From Nostoc desertorum CM1-VF14 (lineage in GTDB: Bacteria > Cyanobacteriota > Cyanobacteriia > Cyanobacteriales > Nostocaceae): 64,000 bases of DNA. Of the stretch, positions 37,217 through 47,600 are shown in pieces. The DNA lies in assembly GCA_019359245.1 (NCBI GenBank), contig JAHHHR010000018.1, positions 1 through 64,000 of the forward strand, read 5' to 3'. Made by a program: the position numbers and the translations under genes. The notes below the pieces were generated by a model, which was not told where the DNA came from, did not search any database, and saw only the letters and a list, made by a program, of their open reading frames with translations. Within the stretch, counting starts at the first letter, position 1. Each line of letters opens with the position of its first letter.

Positions 37217-37740
37217 GCAATATTCCCATGCAGCGAGGTCAGCAGTGGTTAAAAACCCTGCTGGAACTCACTGGAATACCTGCTGAAATTCAGGGTCATT
37301 TAGAAACTGCCCAATCTCAAGACGGTGATCCCTCAGAACCAGATAACTACTGGTTAACAATTGACCAAACTAATTTGACGACAGAACAAATCCAGGTATT
37401 AATTGGTACTGATGGTTCTGTATTAGATGCGATTCAGTATCTAGCAAATTCGGTTTTAAACCTGAGCCAACCACCAGAGGAACAAGCCTCTTACACTATT
37501 GAGTTGAATGGCTACCGGGTTAAAAGAGAAGCCGAAATTCGCGCATTAGCAGAAGCAGCAGCTGATGAAGTGCGCTTTTCTGGTAGAGAAGTGGAAATCA
37601 AATCCCTCAGTTCTGCTGAAAGGCGGCAAATCCATACCTTCTTGAAGGAGTTTGGAGATTTAGAAACCTTCAGTCGTGGTAAAGAGCCGCATCGTCATTT
37701 GGTTGTGCGTCCAGCTTCGTTGGAAGAAGTTAAGGGTTAG
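37213..37740 (+). CDS. jag: KH/R3H RNA-binding protein (Jag/KhpB)
   Basis: 175 residues. KH-like segment (TEQIQVLIGTDGSVLDAIQY) is followed by the R3H domain (LSSAERRQIHTFLKEF ... SRGKEPHRHLVVRP). KhpB-type proteins bind RNA, with KhpA in many bacteria, and influence cell envelope processes. ATG 37213 overlaps the yidC stop (ATGA), so they are cotranslated. The typical N-terminal Jag domain is absent, as is usual in cyanobacteria. Confidence 0.93.
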   Translation: MSNIPMQRGQQWLKTLLELTGIPAEIQGHLETAQSQDGDPSEPDNYWLTIDQTNLTTEQIQVLIGTDGSVLDAIQYLANSVLNLSQPPEEQASYTIELNGYRVKREAEIRALAEAAADEVRFSGREVEIKSLSSAERRQIHTFLKEFGDLETFSRGKEPHRHLVVRPASLEEVKG

Positions 37741-37748
37741 AAGTTATT

Positions 37749-37801
37749 CAATTTTAGATTTTAGATTTTTGCTTCAATCCAAAATTCAAAATCTAAAATT
37801 G
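37749..37801 (+). terminator. AT-rich hairpin after jag
   Basis: CAATTTTAGATTTT (37749-37762) pairs perfectly with AAAATCTAAAATTG (37788-37801). It lacks a clear T-tract, so it may be a dispersed palindrome used as a transcript end. Confidence 0.6.
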
Positions 37802-37943
37802 ACAGAGTTAGGAGTTAACTGAAGCTCATAACTATATAATTTCAAAATTTCTCTTGTTCCTAAAAGCTAAAATAAAGATGTAGCATCAGTATAATTGCTG
37901 CTAATTAAAGATAAATTTTTAGTGAGGATGTCTCACAAATCCT

Positions 37944-38462
37944 ATGGACGCAATTTATATTCCGCAGCTAACTAGAGCATCGGAGCGGACAGAGGAAGTT
38001 CAGGTTCAGGAATTTCTGCCTGGGCTGGAAACGTTGACACCAGTTCGCGGTCATGTGCGCGTGCAGCATCATGGCAATTACCTGGAAGTGTCCGCTCAGG
38101 CAGAAACAATTATTACTTGTACCTGCAACCGCTGTTTGCAGCAATACAATCGCCGCTTAGGGCTTGATACAAAGGAAATCATCTGGTTAGATGAAACTGC
38201 AAATCAGGTAGATGACTTGCCCCTAGAGCGGGAAGTGATTATGGAGGAGTTGCTTGAAACCCTGCCGCCCGATGGCTATTTTTATCCCAACGAATGGCTG
38301 TATGAACAGATGTGCTTGGCAGTACCTCTGCGCCAGTTGTGCAATCGCAATTGTCCAGGTATTCCTATAAGTAGTACAGTTGATAATTCCGATATTCCTC
38401 AAACTCCAGTTGATAACCGTTGGGCTTCTCTGGAAGCACTAAAAAAGCAACTTCCAGGATAG
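37944..38462 (+). CDS. YceD/DUF177 family protein
   Basis: 172 residues. It has the family Cys-rich block TCTCNRCLQQY (about 55-65), an acidic middle (LPLEREVIMEELLETLPPDG) and a second cluster CNRNCPG. DUF177 proteins are linked to 23S rRNA and L32 expression in bacteria and plastids. It lies in the conserved yidC-jag-DUF177-ycf46 order. A terminator-like hairpin follows at 38544-38576. Confidence 0.9.
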   Translation: MDAIYIPQLTRASERTEEVQVQEFLPGLETLTPVRGHVRVQHHGNYLEVSAQAETIITCTCNRCLQQYNRRLGLDTKEIIWLDETANQVDDLPLEREVIMEELLETLPPDGYFYPNEWLYEQMCLAVPLRQLCNRNCPGIPISSTVDNSDIPQTPVDNRWASLEALKKQLPG

Positions 38463-38543
38463 TAATACACGTTACTGTGCATTACTTGTTCACTTTAAGT
38501 CTTACAACTTATGCAGTAGTTTACTAAGCTAATCTATTTCCAT

Positions 38544-38582
38544 AGAAACCCGGCTTCTCTAAGAGACCGGGTTTCTTCGGTT
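38544..38582 (+). terminator. Rho-independent terminator after DUF177 gene
   Basis: AGAAACCCGG (38544-38553) pairs with CCGGGTTTCT (38567-38576), followed by TCGGTTTT. The same motif type is a common Nostoc intergenic hairpin. Confidence 0.75.
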
Positions 38583-38641
38583 TTACTTGGCAAAATAAGT
38601 AAAATTGCTAATAATAGAATTAAATCAATTAATGATACAAA

Positions 38642-40603
38642 ATGTTTATTAAGAAGCTGCAAGTATTTAACTATAAGTCATATCTCGACTCTGGATTAAT
38701 GGAATTTTCACCAGGTATTAATATTATTGTTGGGCGAAATAACGCGGGAAAAACTTCTTTACTTGAGGTACTGACGCTAGAGTTTGAAAATCATCCTCAC
38801 AGAAGTTTAAAGACTTTACCAAATAAGCTTTCGAGTATACAAGAAGAATCTAAAATACAAATTACTTTGAATATTGATAAAGAAGAAGTGCGAAGTTTTA
38901 TAAAAAAATTATTTATTCTTGGAATTCCTAGAGCAGCAACTGAAAACTATCATTTTTTTGCTGATAAATATGAAGATGACCCAGATAAGTATCATGACCA
39001 ATATATGAGCGCTATAGACGAATCTGTAAGATACGCCGTTAGACAATTTAAAGATTTTTTAGAAAATCCTGATTTTATACAGACAAGTTTATTTTTGCAG
39101 CCTAATCTAAAAATAGAAAATAGAAGTTTAATAAAATTACTTAATTTTGAATCATATAAACAAGCTTTTGAGAAAGTTTTTTACAAAGTTAAATATGATG
39201 ATAGCGACCAGATAGTTATTGAAGAGACTACTTCTTATTCCGATAAAGACGGTATTGTACAAGAACCTTTTGTTAATTATAATGGAAAAATTCAAGAAAG
39301 TATAGGTTATAAATTATTTGATAAATTTCAAAATCGTATTTATAGATTTCAGGCTGAACGTTTAAATATTGGAATTTGCAAATATGAGAGTAAAGCTGAT
39401 ACAAACCTAAAATCAAACGCTTCTAATCTTGCGGAAGTACTCTTTATCTTGCAGGGTAAAATTCCAGGAATGTTTGCTCAGTTCAATAAATTAGTTTCAG
39501 ATATTTTGCCAGAAATAAAATGGATATCTGTTGTAATGAGAGATGATGCAAATGTTGAAGTCCTGGTTTGGAATACAGATAATCTTCACAGAAATGATTT
39601 ATCACTTCCTCTTTCATCCTGTGGAAGTGGAGTTAGTCAAGTACTAGCCATTTTGTATATTCTAGTTTCTTCTGAAGAACATAGAACGTTAATTATTGAT
39701 GAACCACAATCTTTTTTACATCCAGGTGCAGCTAAAAAACTTATAGAAACTATTAAACAATTTCCGCAACACCAATATTTTATTGCTACTCATTCGCCAG
39801 AAATTATCACATCTGCGAATCCATCTACTATTATCAAGCTTCAATATCAAGAGTGTGAAACAACTGCATCAGTAATAAATCCAAAAGAGATAGAGTCACA
39901 AAACGAAATTTTAGCTGAACTTGGAGTTAGGTTATCCGACGTTTTCGGTGCTGATAGTATTCTCTGGGTGGAAGGACAAACTGAGGAAAAATGTTTTCCA
40001 CTGATATTAGAGAAAGTTGCAAAAACAACATTAATGGGTATTAAAATTTTATCTGTCAATAGCACTGATGCTCTTTTGGATGGAAAACGGTCTGACCTTG
40101 TTTTTGATATTTATACAAAACTCACAACGGGAGCAAGTCTGTTTCCGCCAGCCATTGGATTTATATTCGATAGAGAAAGTAAAACAGAAACAAAGATTCA
40201 AGAATTAAAAAAGAGAGGTGTGACCTTTTTACGCCTACCTATGTATGAGAATTATCTACTTGATTCTGAAGCTATATCGGTGACAATTAATGAAGAAGCT
40301 ACATGGTTAGAAATACCTATCAACATTACTCAGGTTCATCAATATCTTGACAAAATAAAACAGGAAAAATCCTATCGGCTTCAAGGTGTAAAAAGAGAAG
40401 AAGTTTCAGATAATAATTGGTTAGCTAAGATTCACGGTGCAAAGATACTTGAAAGTATGTTTCAAGAATTATGTAATAATAAATTGGAGTTTAGAAAGAC
40501 TAAACACTCTTATAAGCTTACAGAATGGCTTGTTGAAAATAAACCTAATTTTTTGTCTGAACTGGCTGAAGAATTAAAAAATTCCTTAAATAAAAGTCAG
40601 TAG
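38642..40603 (+). CDS. OLD-family ATPase/TOPRIM nuclease
   Basis: 653 residues. The ABC-type ATPase has Walker A GRNNAGKTS (31-39), signature-like LSSCGSGVSQ and Walker B LIIDEPQSFLHP (D353/E354). The C-terminal TOPRIM domain has E444 (WVEGQTEEK) and D510/E512 (FDRES). OLD (overcoming lysogenization defect) proteins are DNA nucleases used in phage defence, alone or with a UvrD-like partner as in Gabija. No helicase partner is adjacent. The gene is clearly more AT-rich than both neighbours and lies inside a conserved housekeeping block, which suggests transfer. Confidence 0.9.
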   Translation: MFIKKLQVFNYKSYLDSGLMEFSPGINIIVGRNNAGKTSLLEVLTLEFENHPHRSLKTLPNKLSSIQEESKIQITLNIDKEEVRSFIKKLFILGIPRAATENYHFFADKYEDDPDKYHDQYMSAIDESVRYAVRQFKDFLENPDFIQTSLFLQPNLKIENRSLIKLLNFESYKQAFEKVFYKVKYDDSDQIVIEETTSYSDKDGIVQEPFVNYNGKIQESIGYKLFDKFQNRIYRFQAERLNIGICKYESKADTNLKSNASNLAEVLFILQGKIPGMFAQFNKLVSDILPEIKWISVVMRDDANVEVLVWNTDNLHRNDLSLPLSSCGSGVSQVLAILYILVSSEEHRTLIIDEPQSFLHPGAAKKLIETIKQFPQHQYFIATHSPEIITSANPSTIIKLQYQECETTASVINPKEIESQNEILAELGVRLSDVFGADSILWVEGQTEEKCFPLILEKVAKTTLMGIKILSVNSTDALLDGKRSDLVFDIYTKLTTGASLFPPAIGFIFDRESKTETKIQELKKRGVTFLRLPMYENYLLDSEAISVTINEEATWLEIPINITQVHQYLDKIKQEKSYRLQGVKREEVSDNNWLAKIHGAKILESMFQELCNNKLEFRKTKHSYKLTEWLVENKPNFLSELAEELKNSLNKSQ

Positions 40604-40785
40604 TTATTTTTATACTAATTATCTAATCACGATCACTACAAAAGAGCGATCGCCTTTAAAAATGTCTCACGTAGAGCGATCGCACTGCCAACCGCTATAA
40701 AGTAGTAAATGTTAGTTTTTTAGTTGTTAGAGGCGATACAAACCTGAACAATGAGAGAAGAAAGAACTAATAACGATAGCCAAAT

Positions 40786-42297
40786 ATGAACTTCCGTGAA
40801 GAGTTTAAACTGCTGCTACGCGCCCGCTACCCGTTGATTTATATTCCCACCTATGAGGAAGAACGGGTAGAAGCAGCTATCCGAGAAGAAGCAACCAACC
40901 AGGGTAATCGCCCAGTGTATACTTGGGATTTTGTTGATGGCTACCAAGGAAACCCCAATGATGTTGGATTTGGGCGACGTAACCCCTTGCAAGCTTTAGA
41001 ATTTATCGAAAAATTACCAGCCTCTGCACCTGCGGTATTGATTCTCCGAGATTATCATCGCTTTTTAGATGATGTAGCGATCGCCCGCAAACTCCGAAAT
41101 CTGTCCAGACTCCTCAAATCGCAACCGAAAAATATTGTCCTACTGTCGCCGCGCATCGCCATCCCTGACGATTTAACCGAAGTGCTGACAGTCGTCGAGT
41201 TTCCCTTACCCGCCGCCCCAGAAATTAAAACTGAGATAGATCGTTTGTTACAAAGTACTGGTAACTCACTTTCTGGTCAAGTTTTAGATGACTTGGTGCG
41301 CTCTTGTCAAGGGCTTTCGATGGAAAGGATTCGCCGAGTTTTGGCAAAAGCGATCGCTACCCACGGAGAATTGCAACCAGAAGATGTGGATCTGGTTTTG
41401 GAAGAAAAGCGCCAAACTATCCGCCAAACCCAAATCCTGGACTTCTACCCTGCCACTGAGCAAATTTCTGATATCGGCGGACTGGATAACTTGAAAGACT
41501 GGCTGATCCGCCGGGGAGGCTCATTTACCGATAAGGCGCGACAGTACGGATTACCGCACCCCCGTGGTTTAATGTTGGTGGGTATTCAGGGAACTGGGAA
41601 ATCGTTAACGGCAAAAGCGATCGCTCATCACTGGCATTTACCCTTGTTGCGTTTGGATGTGGGAAGGTTATTTGGTGGTTTGGTGGGTGAATCAGAATCT
41701 CGCACTCGGCAAATGATCCAAGTAGCTGAAGCCCTTGCTCCTTGTATTTTGTGGATTGATGAAATAGATAAAGCCTTTGCCGGGCTTGGTAGCAAAGGTG
41801 ATGCAGGAACAGCTAGCCGTGTGTTTGGTACTTTTATTAACTGGCTAGCTGAAAAAGCCTCACCCGTGTTTGTCGTCGCCACCGCCAACGACATCCAAGC
41901 TTTACCGCCGGAAATGCTCCGTAAGGGGCGATTTGATGAAATTTTCTTTGTGGGATTGCCCACCCAAGAAGAGAGAAAAGCAATTTATGATGTTCATCTA
42001 TCCCGATTGCGTCCCCACAACTTGAAAAGTTATGACATCGAAAGATTAGCATATGAAACGCCCGATTTTTCTGGGGCAGAGATTGAGCAAACTTTAATTG
42101 AAGCGATGCATATTGGATTTAGCCAAAACCGCGACTTTGCTACTGACGACATTTTAGAAGCAGCCAGTCAGATCATCCCCTTGGCGCGAACTGCTGTAGA
42201 GCAAATTCAGCAACTCCAAGAATGGGCAGCGGCTGGGAGAGCGCGTTTAGCATCGAAACACAATCCTTTAAGCGAACGTCTCCGGCGTACTACGTAA
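40786..42297 (+). CDS. ycf46: AAA+ ATPase Ycf46
   Basis: 503 residues, collinear with Ycf46 of cyanobacteria and red-algal plastids. The N-terminal domain starts MNFREEFKLLLRARYPLIYI; the AAA+ module has Walker A GIQGTGKS (266-273), Walker B ILWIDEID (321-328) and arginine-finger region MLRKGRFDEIF. Ycf46 has been tied to photosynthesis and CO2-related regulation, but its client is not known. It is separated from DUF177 by the OLD gene here. Confidence 0.93.
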   Translation: MNFREEFKLLLRARYPLIYIPTYEEERVEAAIREEATNQGNRPVYTWDFVDGYQGNPNDVGFGRRNPLQALEFIEKLPASAPAVLILRDYHRFLDDVAIARKLRNLSRLLKSQPKNIVLLSPRIAIPDDLTEVLTVVEFPLPAAPEIKTEIDRLLQSTGNSLSGQVLDDLVRSCQGLSMERIRRVLAKAIATHGELQPEDVDLVLEEKRQTIRQTQILDFYPATEQISDIGGLDNLKDWLIRRGGSFTDKARQYGLPHPRGLMLVGIQGTGKSLTAKAIAHHWHLPLLRLDVGRLFGGLVGESESRTRQMIQVAEALAPCILWIDEIDKAFAGLGSKGDAGTASRVFGTFINWLAEKASPVFVVATANDIQALPPEMLRKGRFDEIFFVGLPTQEERKAIYDVHLSRLRPHNLKSYDIERLAYETPDFSGAEIEQTLIEAMHIGFSQNRDFATDDILEAASQIIPLARTAVEQIQQLQEWAAAGRARLASKHNPLSERLRRTT

Positions 42298-42416
42298 ACG
42301 CATTCGGCAGTAGCTACAATAATGAGTTAGTTAATAATTGCTAGTCAGTAGTCAACAGTTAATCATGAATTATTATTGACTATTGACTATTGACCACTGG
42401 TGATCAGGTTTTAACT

Positions 42417-42923
42417 ATGTTGTCTGGCTTAACAAAATTTATACTTGGGTTTTTCTTAGCGATCGCTGTACTAATAGGTGGCGGCGCTGCAATTGCACTC
42501 TATTTTATGAATCGTACTGGCATACCCCCTGCCAAACCCGTTTATTCTAACGATAGTCCTTCGGTGAAAGCCCAAGCTCCCAAAGCAACTGAGCCTGGAA
42601 GTAAATCTACCCTTACACCCGACACAAAGGCTGAATCTTCTCCAAGCTCAACCTCGGCTCCTACAGAATCACCAAAGGCTACCCCATCACCAACACCATT
42701 GCCATCGGGAGCTTACCGGGGGCGTGTTAGTTGGGCTGAAGGCTTGAGTTTGCGATCGCAACCAAATCAACAAGCTGAAAAGATTGGTGGAGTGGGTTTT
42801 AATCAAAAAATTATTATCTTGGAAGAAAGCGCGGATAAAGGCTGGCAAAAGATCCGTTTGGAAGGTAGCGAACAAGAAGGTTGGGTAAAAGCAGGTAATA
42901 CTGAAAAACTTGATGAACAATAG
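42417..42923 (+). CDS. SH3-domain protein, membrane-anchored
   Basis: 168 residues from ATG 42417, preferred to TTG 42390 because it begins a clean N-terminal anchor (MLSGLTKFILGFFLAIAVLI). A Ser/Thr/Pro/Lys-rich linker (about 40-95) leads to a C-terminal bacterial SH3 domain (VSWAEGLSLRSQPNQQAEKI, GWVKAGN). Such proteins usually bind peptidoglycan in the periplasm. It lies about 120 bp after ycf46. Confidence 0.85.
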   Translation: MLSGLTKFILGFFLAIAVLIGGGAAIALYFMNRTGIPPAKPVYSNDSPSVKAQAPKATEPGSKSTLTPDTKAESSPSSTSAPTESPKATPSPTPLPSGAYRGRVSWAEGLSLRSQPNQQAEKIGGVGFNQKIIILEESADKGWQKIRLEGSEQEGWVKAGNTEKLDEQ

Positions 42924-43448
42924 GCATGGGGCATTGGGAGGTGGAATGGCAACATTCCCCTTGACTTTACCTCTCGAAGGTCAGCCAATCTAGGACTGAA
43001 TGCTTAGGGAACTCCAAAAAATAAGTTATCCAAATTTCTGGATTTCACTACGACTTTCCCTCCCCCTGCTCCCTGCTCCCTGCCTCTATAACGTTCGCGT
43101 AGCGTCCCGCAGGGATGGTATATTTTTTTATTTGGAAGTCCCTTATCTCTTGCTGCTTTTGCCTTAATGTCGTAATAAACGCAAGAATTTATTTGGAAAC
43201 CGATATCGGATGAGTCAACTTTTCCTTCAAAGATGATAGTCTTGACTCATTTTCGGTAAGTCTAATGATTTGTTTAGCACGCCGATCATCCCTACAGAGA
43301 TTAGGTGTGTCCGTAGTTTCATCTGTTTCCCTAAGCCAGACACGCAGACACGCATTTCAATAGCAATTACTTGTAAAGTATCATACATAAAACAAACATA
43401 ACACAGAGGAGCTGGTATAATTCTGTATAGCCATAACTAAAAAAGCAA
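42924..43448. other. Intergenic region
   Basis: 525 bp between two plus-strand genes, with a dispersed-repeat-like stretch (AACGTTCGCGTAGCGTCCCG near 43090). No credible gene and no clear promoter or terminator. Confidence 0.55.
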
Positions 43449-44690
43449 GTGAAAACAGGGGTAGATAGCTATTTAACTAAGCTCGCCTCAGTCTATGAGG
43501 CATCCGAAAACGTCAAGGGTGTTCCTATCGTAGTTAATTTCAAATTTTTGAATTGGAAAAATATATCTACGGGTGCTGCAATGCGTCTTTTATCTGTAGC
43601 ATTGATTACGGGGCTTCTGAGTATAACCGGGCAAGCTTTAGCACTTCAGAAAATCGGAAGTAGTGGGGCTAACGTTACCAGTAGCCAGAGATGTTTAAAA
43701 AAGTTGGGTTACTTTAACGGCCCGGTGACAGGTAAATTTGCTAGTTTGACTCAGAATGCTGTCATTAAATTCCAGCAAGCTAATAGAATACCTGCTGATG
43801 GGGTTGTGGGTGCTAATACGCAACAAGCCTTACAACGAGCATGTCAAAGTAGAGCTACTAGTGGCGCATCGCGATCGCCAGTTGGTCAATACCCTACTCT
43901 CTCTCAAGGCAAAACTGGTGCAGCCGTGACAAGGTTACAACAGCGTTTGCGGCAGTTAGGCTACTTGAATACTAATGCCACTGGAAATTTTGGCCCAATG
44001 ACTAGAGATGCTGTAATTGCATTCCAGCGAAGGTATCGCATATCTGCTAACGGGGTTGTAAATCAACAAACTTGGAATGCACTACTGGGTTATTCTCCGA
44101 CTTCAGCCAGATCAAGTCTCTCGACTCAACAAGTGAAAGAACTACAAGCCCGTTTACGACAGTTAGGTTTTTTTAATATTAATCCCACTGGGAATATTGG
44201 TCCCTTGACTAGAGATGCTGTAATTGCATTCCAGCGAAATTATGGCCTACCCGTTGATGGCATCGCCAATGCCCAAGTTTTGGAGGCATTGCGTAGAGCC
44301 TCCACAGACGGATATGGTACTCAACAACCAAGCAGAAATGAGGCTAATGGTTATATATTACCTGAGACTAATCCCTATGTAGTACCTATTAATACTGGCT
44401 ATATATTACCTGAGACTAATCGCTATGTATTACCTCCCACCAATGACTATGTAGAACCTCAGATTAATGGCAACACATTAGTTGCTAATAATCCTTACAG
44501 AGTAATAATACCAATTTCTAATAATGATACTCTGATTAAAGTGCAACAATATATACCCGATGCCGTTATAGAGCAATCCAATCTAGGAGATTATGTGAAT
44601 GCTGGGGCATTTGGCGATCGCGCACAAGCAGAAGCGCTAACGAAAAAACTCCGCTCCTATGGTCTGGATGCACGAGTAAAATTCAATTAA
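43449..44690 (+). CDS. Exported peptidoglycan-binding protein with SPOR-like end
   Basis: 413 residues from GTG 43449. Three PG_binding_1 domains (about 74-136, 155-217, 224-285) each have the GYxxxxxTGxxxxxTxxAVIxFQ pattern. Then follow four short YILPETNxYVxP-type repeats (about 298-338) and a C-terminal SPOR-like segment (YVNAGAFGDRAQAEALTKKL). The hydrophobic signal MRLLSVALITGLLSITG lies at 45-61, so the start could be ATG 43581. Related Nostoc proteins, as I recall them, also carry a pre-signal extension, which supports the GTG. The stop overlaps the convergent sbcC stop by four bases. Confidence 0.85.
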   Translation: MKTGVDSYLTKLASVYEASENVKGVPIVVNFKFLNWKNISTGAAMRLLSVALITGLLSITGQALALQKIGSSGANVTSSQRCLKKLGYFNGPVTGKFASLTQNAVIKFQQANRIPADGVVGANTQQALQRACQSRATSGASRSPVGQYPTLSQGKTGAAVTRLQQRLRQLGYLNTNATGNFGPMTRDAVIAFQRRYRISANGVVNQQTWNALLGYSPTSARSSLSTQQVKELQARLRQLGFFNINPTGNIGPLTRDAVIAFQRNYGLPVDGIANAQVLEALRRASTDGYGTQQPSRNEANGYILPETNPYVVPINTGYILPETNRYVLPPTNDYVEPQINGNTLVANNPYRVIIPISNNDTLIKVQQYIPDAVIEQSNLGDYVNAGAFGDRAQAEALTKKLRSYGLDARVKFN

Positions 44691-47600
44691 ATTGACAAAC
44701 TCAACTGCGAACCTTCCTGAGTTTTATTCACTTCAATCCTGGCTTGGAAAGCTTCTTTGAGGTGGGGCATATGCGTGACAGTGAGGATGCAGGCAAAATC
44801 GGAGGAGATGGCATTAATCGCTGCAATCAAGCGATCGCATCCTTCGGCATCTTGTGTACCAAAACCTTCATCTACAATCAACAATTGCAACGCCGCCCCC
44901 GCCCGTTGCGCTAATAATTTCGCCAGCGCTAAACGGATGGCAAAGTTAATTCTAAAGGCTTCTCCACCAGAGTAAGTTTCATAAGATCGCGTCCCTCTAG
45001 AATCGGCGATTAAAATATCTAGTGTGTCTATCAGCTTGGCATTTTTCTTGGTTGATTTAGCACTACGCCCTGCTTTTTGAGTAATAAATTGGACATGGAA
45101 TTGATTGCCACTCAGCCGCGAAAGTAGTTGGTTTGTCTCGGCTTCAAGTTGCGGTAACACATTCTCAATCATCAGTGCTTGGATACCATTTTTACCAAAA
45201 GCCTGCGCTAATTCCTGGTAAACACGATATTCCTGCTTGCAAGATTGGAGTTGCTGCTGCTGTTGATCATACTGAATTTGCAGCGTTTCTAATTGATGCG
45301 CCAACTGCTCTAAACGCCCTAATTTGGCAATTTGCTCATCGAGTTGCCGTCTGCGTATTGCTAACTGCTGCTCTAAAGCTTGAATTTGGGTAGATGGGTT
45401 AGCTGTTGCTTGTAGTTGCTGGATAATGCTTTCGATTTGTCCGCCGAGTTTTTGTCGCTCTGTTACTCTGGCGCTTCTGGATTCCTCTAACTCTTGCAAT
45501 CTCGTCTGGAGTTGCGGATACTGCTGCTGGGCTGACAACAGTTGTTGATACCGCAAATGCCAAGATTGAGCTTGGCGGACAGCGATACGCAAATTATTGT
45601 GCTGCTCGGAACTGTAGCCAATTTCGGTAATGTGACGCTCAAGAGCCGCGATTTGTTTAGCACATTCAGAATCAATCTGATCTTGCTGGATTCTGGCTTG
45701 TAATTGAGCAATTTGGGATTGTAATTCTGGTTTTCGGGCTAATAGTTGCGCTTGTCGCTTAGTTGCATCTTTAATCTGCCCTTGTTTAATTTCTGCCCAT
45801 CGCCACCGCTCAACTTCACTCCGGGCAAGGGCGTGGTCTTGTTCATTATAATTAGCTTGTTGCAGATATTGGTCTAGCTGCCGGAGTTCGGCTTGTTTAT
45901 CGGGAGCGTAATTACCAGCTTGGAGCGATCGCTCTAAATGCTGTTTTTCAGCAGCAATTTCTTGTAACTGTTGTTGGACATCAGTTGTAGCTTCTAACTG
46001 GGCTGCTAACTGTCCTCGCTGTTCCCGTAAACCATCGTAGCCCGCCAACTGTTGGGAAATTTCCCGGTATTCCTGCCTAAGCACCTGAATTTCTCTGTCT
46101 GACACAGCCATTTGTTCTCTGACTACCCAAAACTGCCCTTGGGTATCCTCTAACTCAGCCTGGGTTTTTTCCACCACTCGACTCCAGTGATGTTCGTCTA
46201 AAGGACGCTCACATAATGGACAAAGTGCTTCAGGATTTTGCAGCATTTGCAATTTCTGCTCTAATTCTCCCAGCAGTTTTTCATAGTCGCGTTGATGAGC
46301 TTGCAGACGTTCGATAAAGTGCCGCCTTTCTTGCCCTTTTTCCTGCACTCGTTGTAGATAAACCCGCTTTTTCTCCAGTTCCTCAATCTGGATTGCTACA
46401 TCCATCACCGCTTGTTGCAGTTGCGGTTGGCGGCGGTGCTGGCGTTGCAATTGGTTCTCAGTACTTTGCAGTTGTTCAAGTCGCGCTACTAAACCAGCAT
46501 GAGTGCGATCGAGTTGGCTTTGTAAAGTTGCTCGTTGTTGCAACAAGGGAGTAACTTGCATTTGCAGTTGATCTAAACGAGCAACATGGTGACGGGCTGC
46601 GGTTAGTTGTGACAGAGCAGCTTCTACTTCACCTGATTTAGTCAGAGTTTGCTGAATATCTCGCTCTTGTTGTTGCAAAGCTTCGATTTGGGCTTGGGCT
46701 TGTTGCAGTTGCCGTTCGATTTCGTGAATTTGTTTGGTAAGCTGTTGTTGCTTTTGTTGGCGAGTCTGCCCAGCACGGGTGTATTCTTCAAATTTGGTAG
46801 CAAAGGCTTCTTCTTGAGATTGGAGACTTTGATATTGGGCGTATCCAGCTTTAATTTCAGCTTCTTGGCGTAATATTTTTTCTAAATCTGATAGCTGAGA
46901 GCCAATAGCTGATTGTTCTTGTTGGAGGCGATCGCAATCTTGGGTAAGATTTTGGTATTGTTGCTTTACAAAGCTGAGTTGTTGTTCCCAATTTTGGCGC
47001 TGATGCTGGACAACTTGCAAACTTTGTAATTGAATATTATCAAAAGCTTGTACCTGTTGCAGTTGATTGAGTTCGGCTTCTAACTCGACTCTTTGCGCTT
47101 CGGTTGTCTCGCGTTGTTGTAGCTGAATTTTTATTGACTCCAAAGAACGCTCTAACTCTACCGCCCTGGCTTTGAACTGACGAGAAGATTCCTTTGCCCG
47201 TTCTTCCAAATCATCGTACTGATTGAGTTTCAACAACTCCGCTAAAATTTCTTTGCGTTCCGTCGGGCGTTTGAGCATGAACTCATCTGCACGACCTTGA
47301 CGTAAGTAAGCAGAATTAATAAATGTATCGTAATCGAGCTTGATATGTTCTAAAATCAAATCTTGGGTTGCTCTTACGCCTTTGCCAGTGAGTGAGCGAA
47401 ACCCAGATGGTATTTCTATTTGAAATTCCAGAACGCTAGTACCTCCCCGAATTCGGGTACGAATCACCCGATATTTTTGCTGGTTGCTTTGGAAAGTAAA
47501 ATCAACTCGAACTTCTTTCGCACCAGAATAGATCACATCATCTTCAGCAGTGGCGCGGCTTTCACCCCAAATTGCCCAAGTGATTGCTTCCAAAAGTGAA

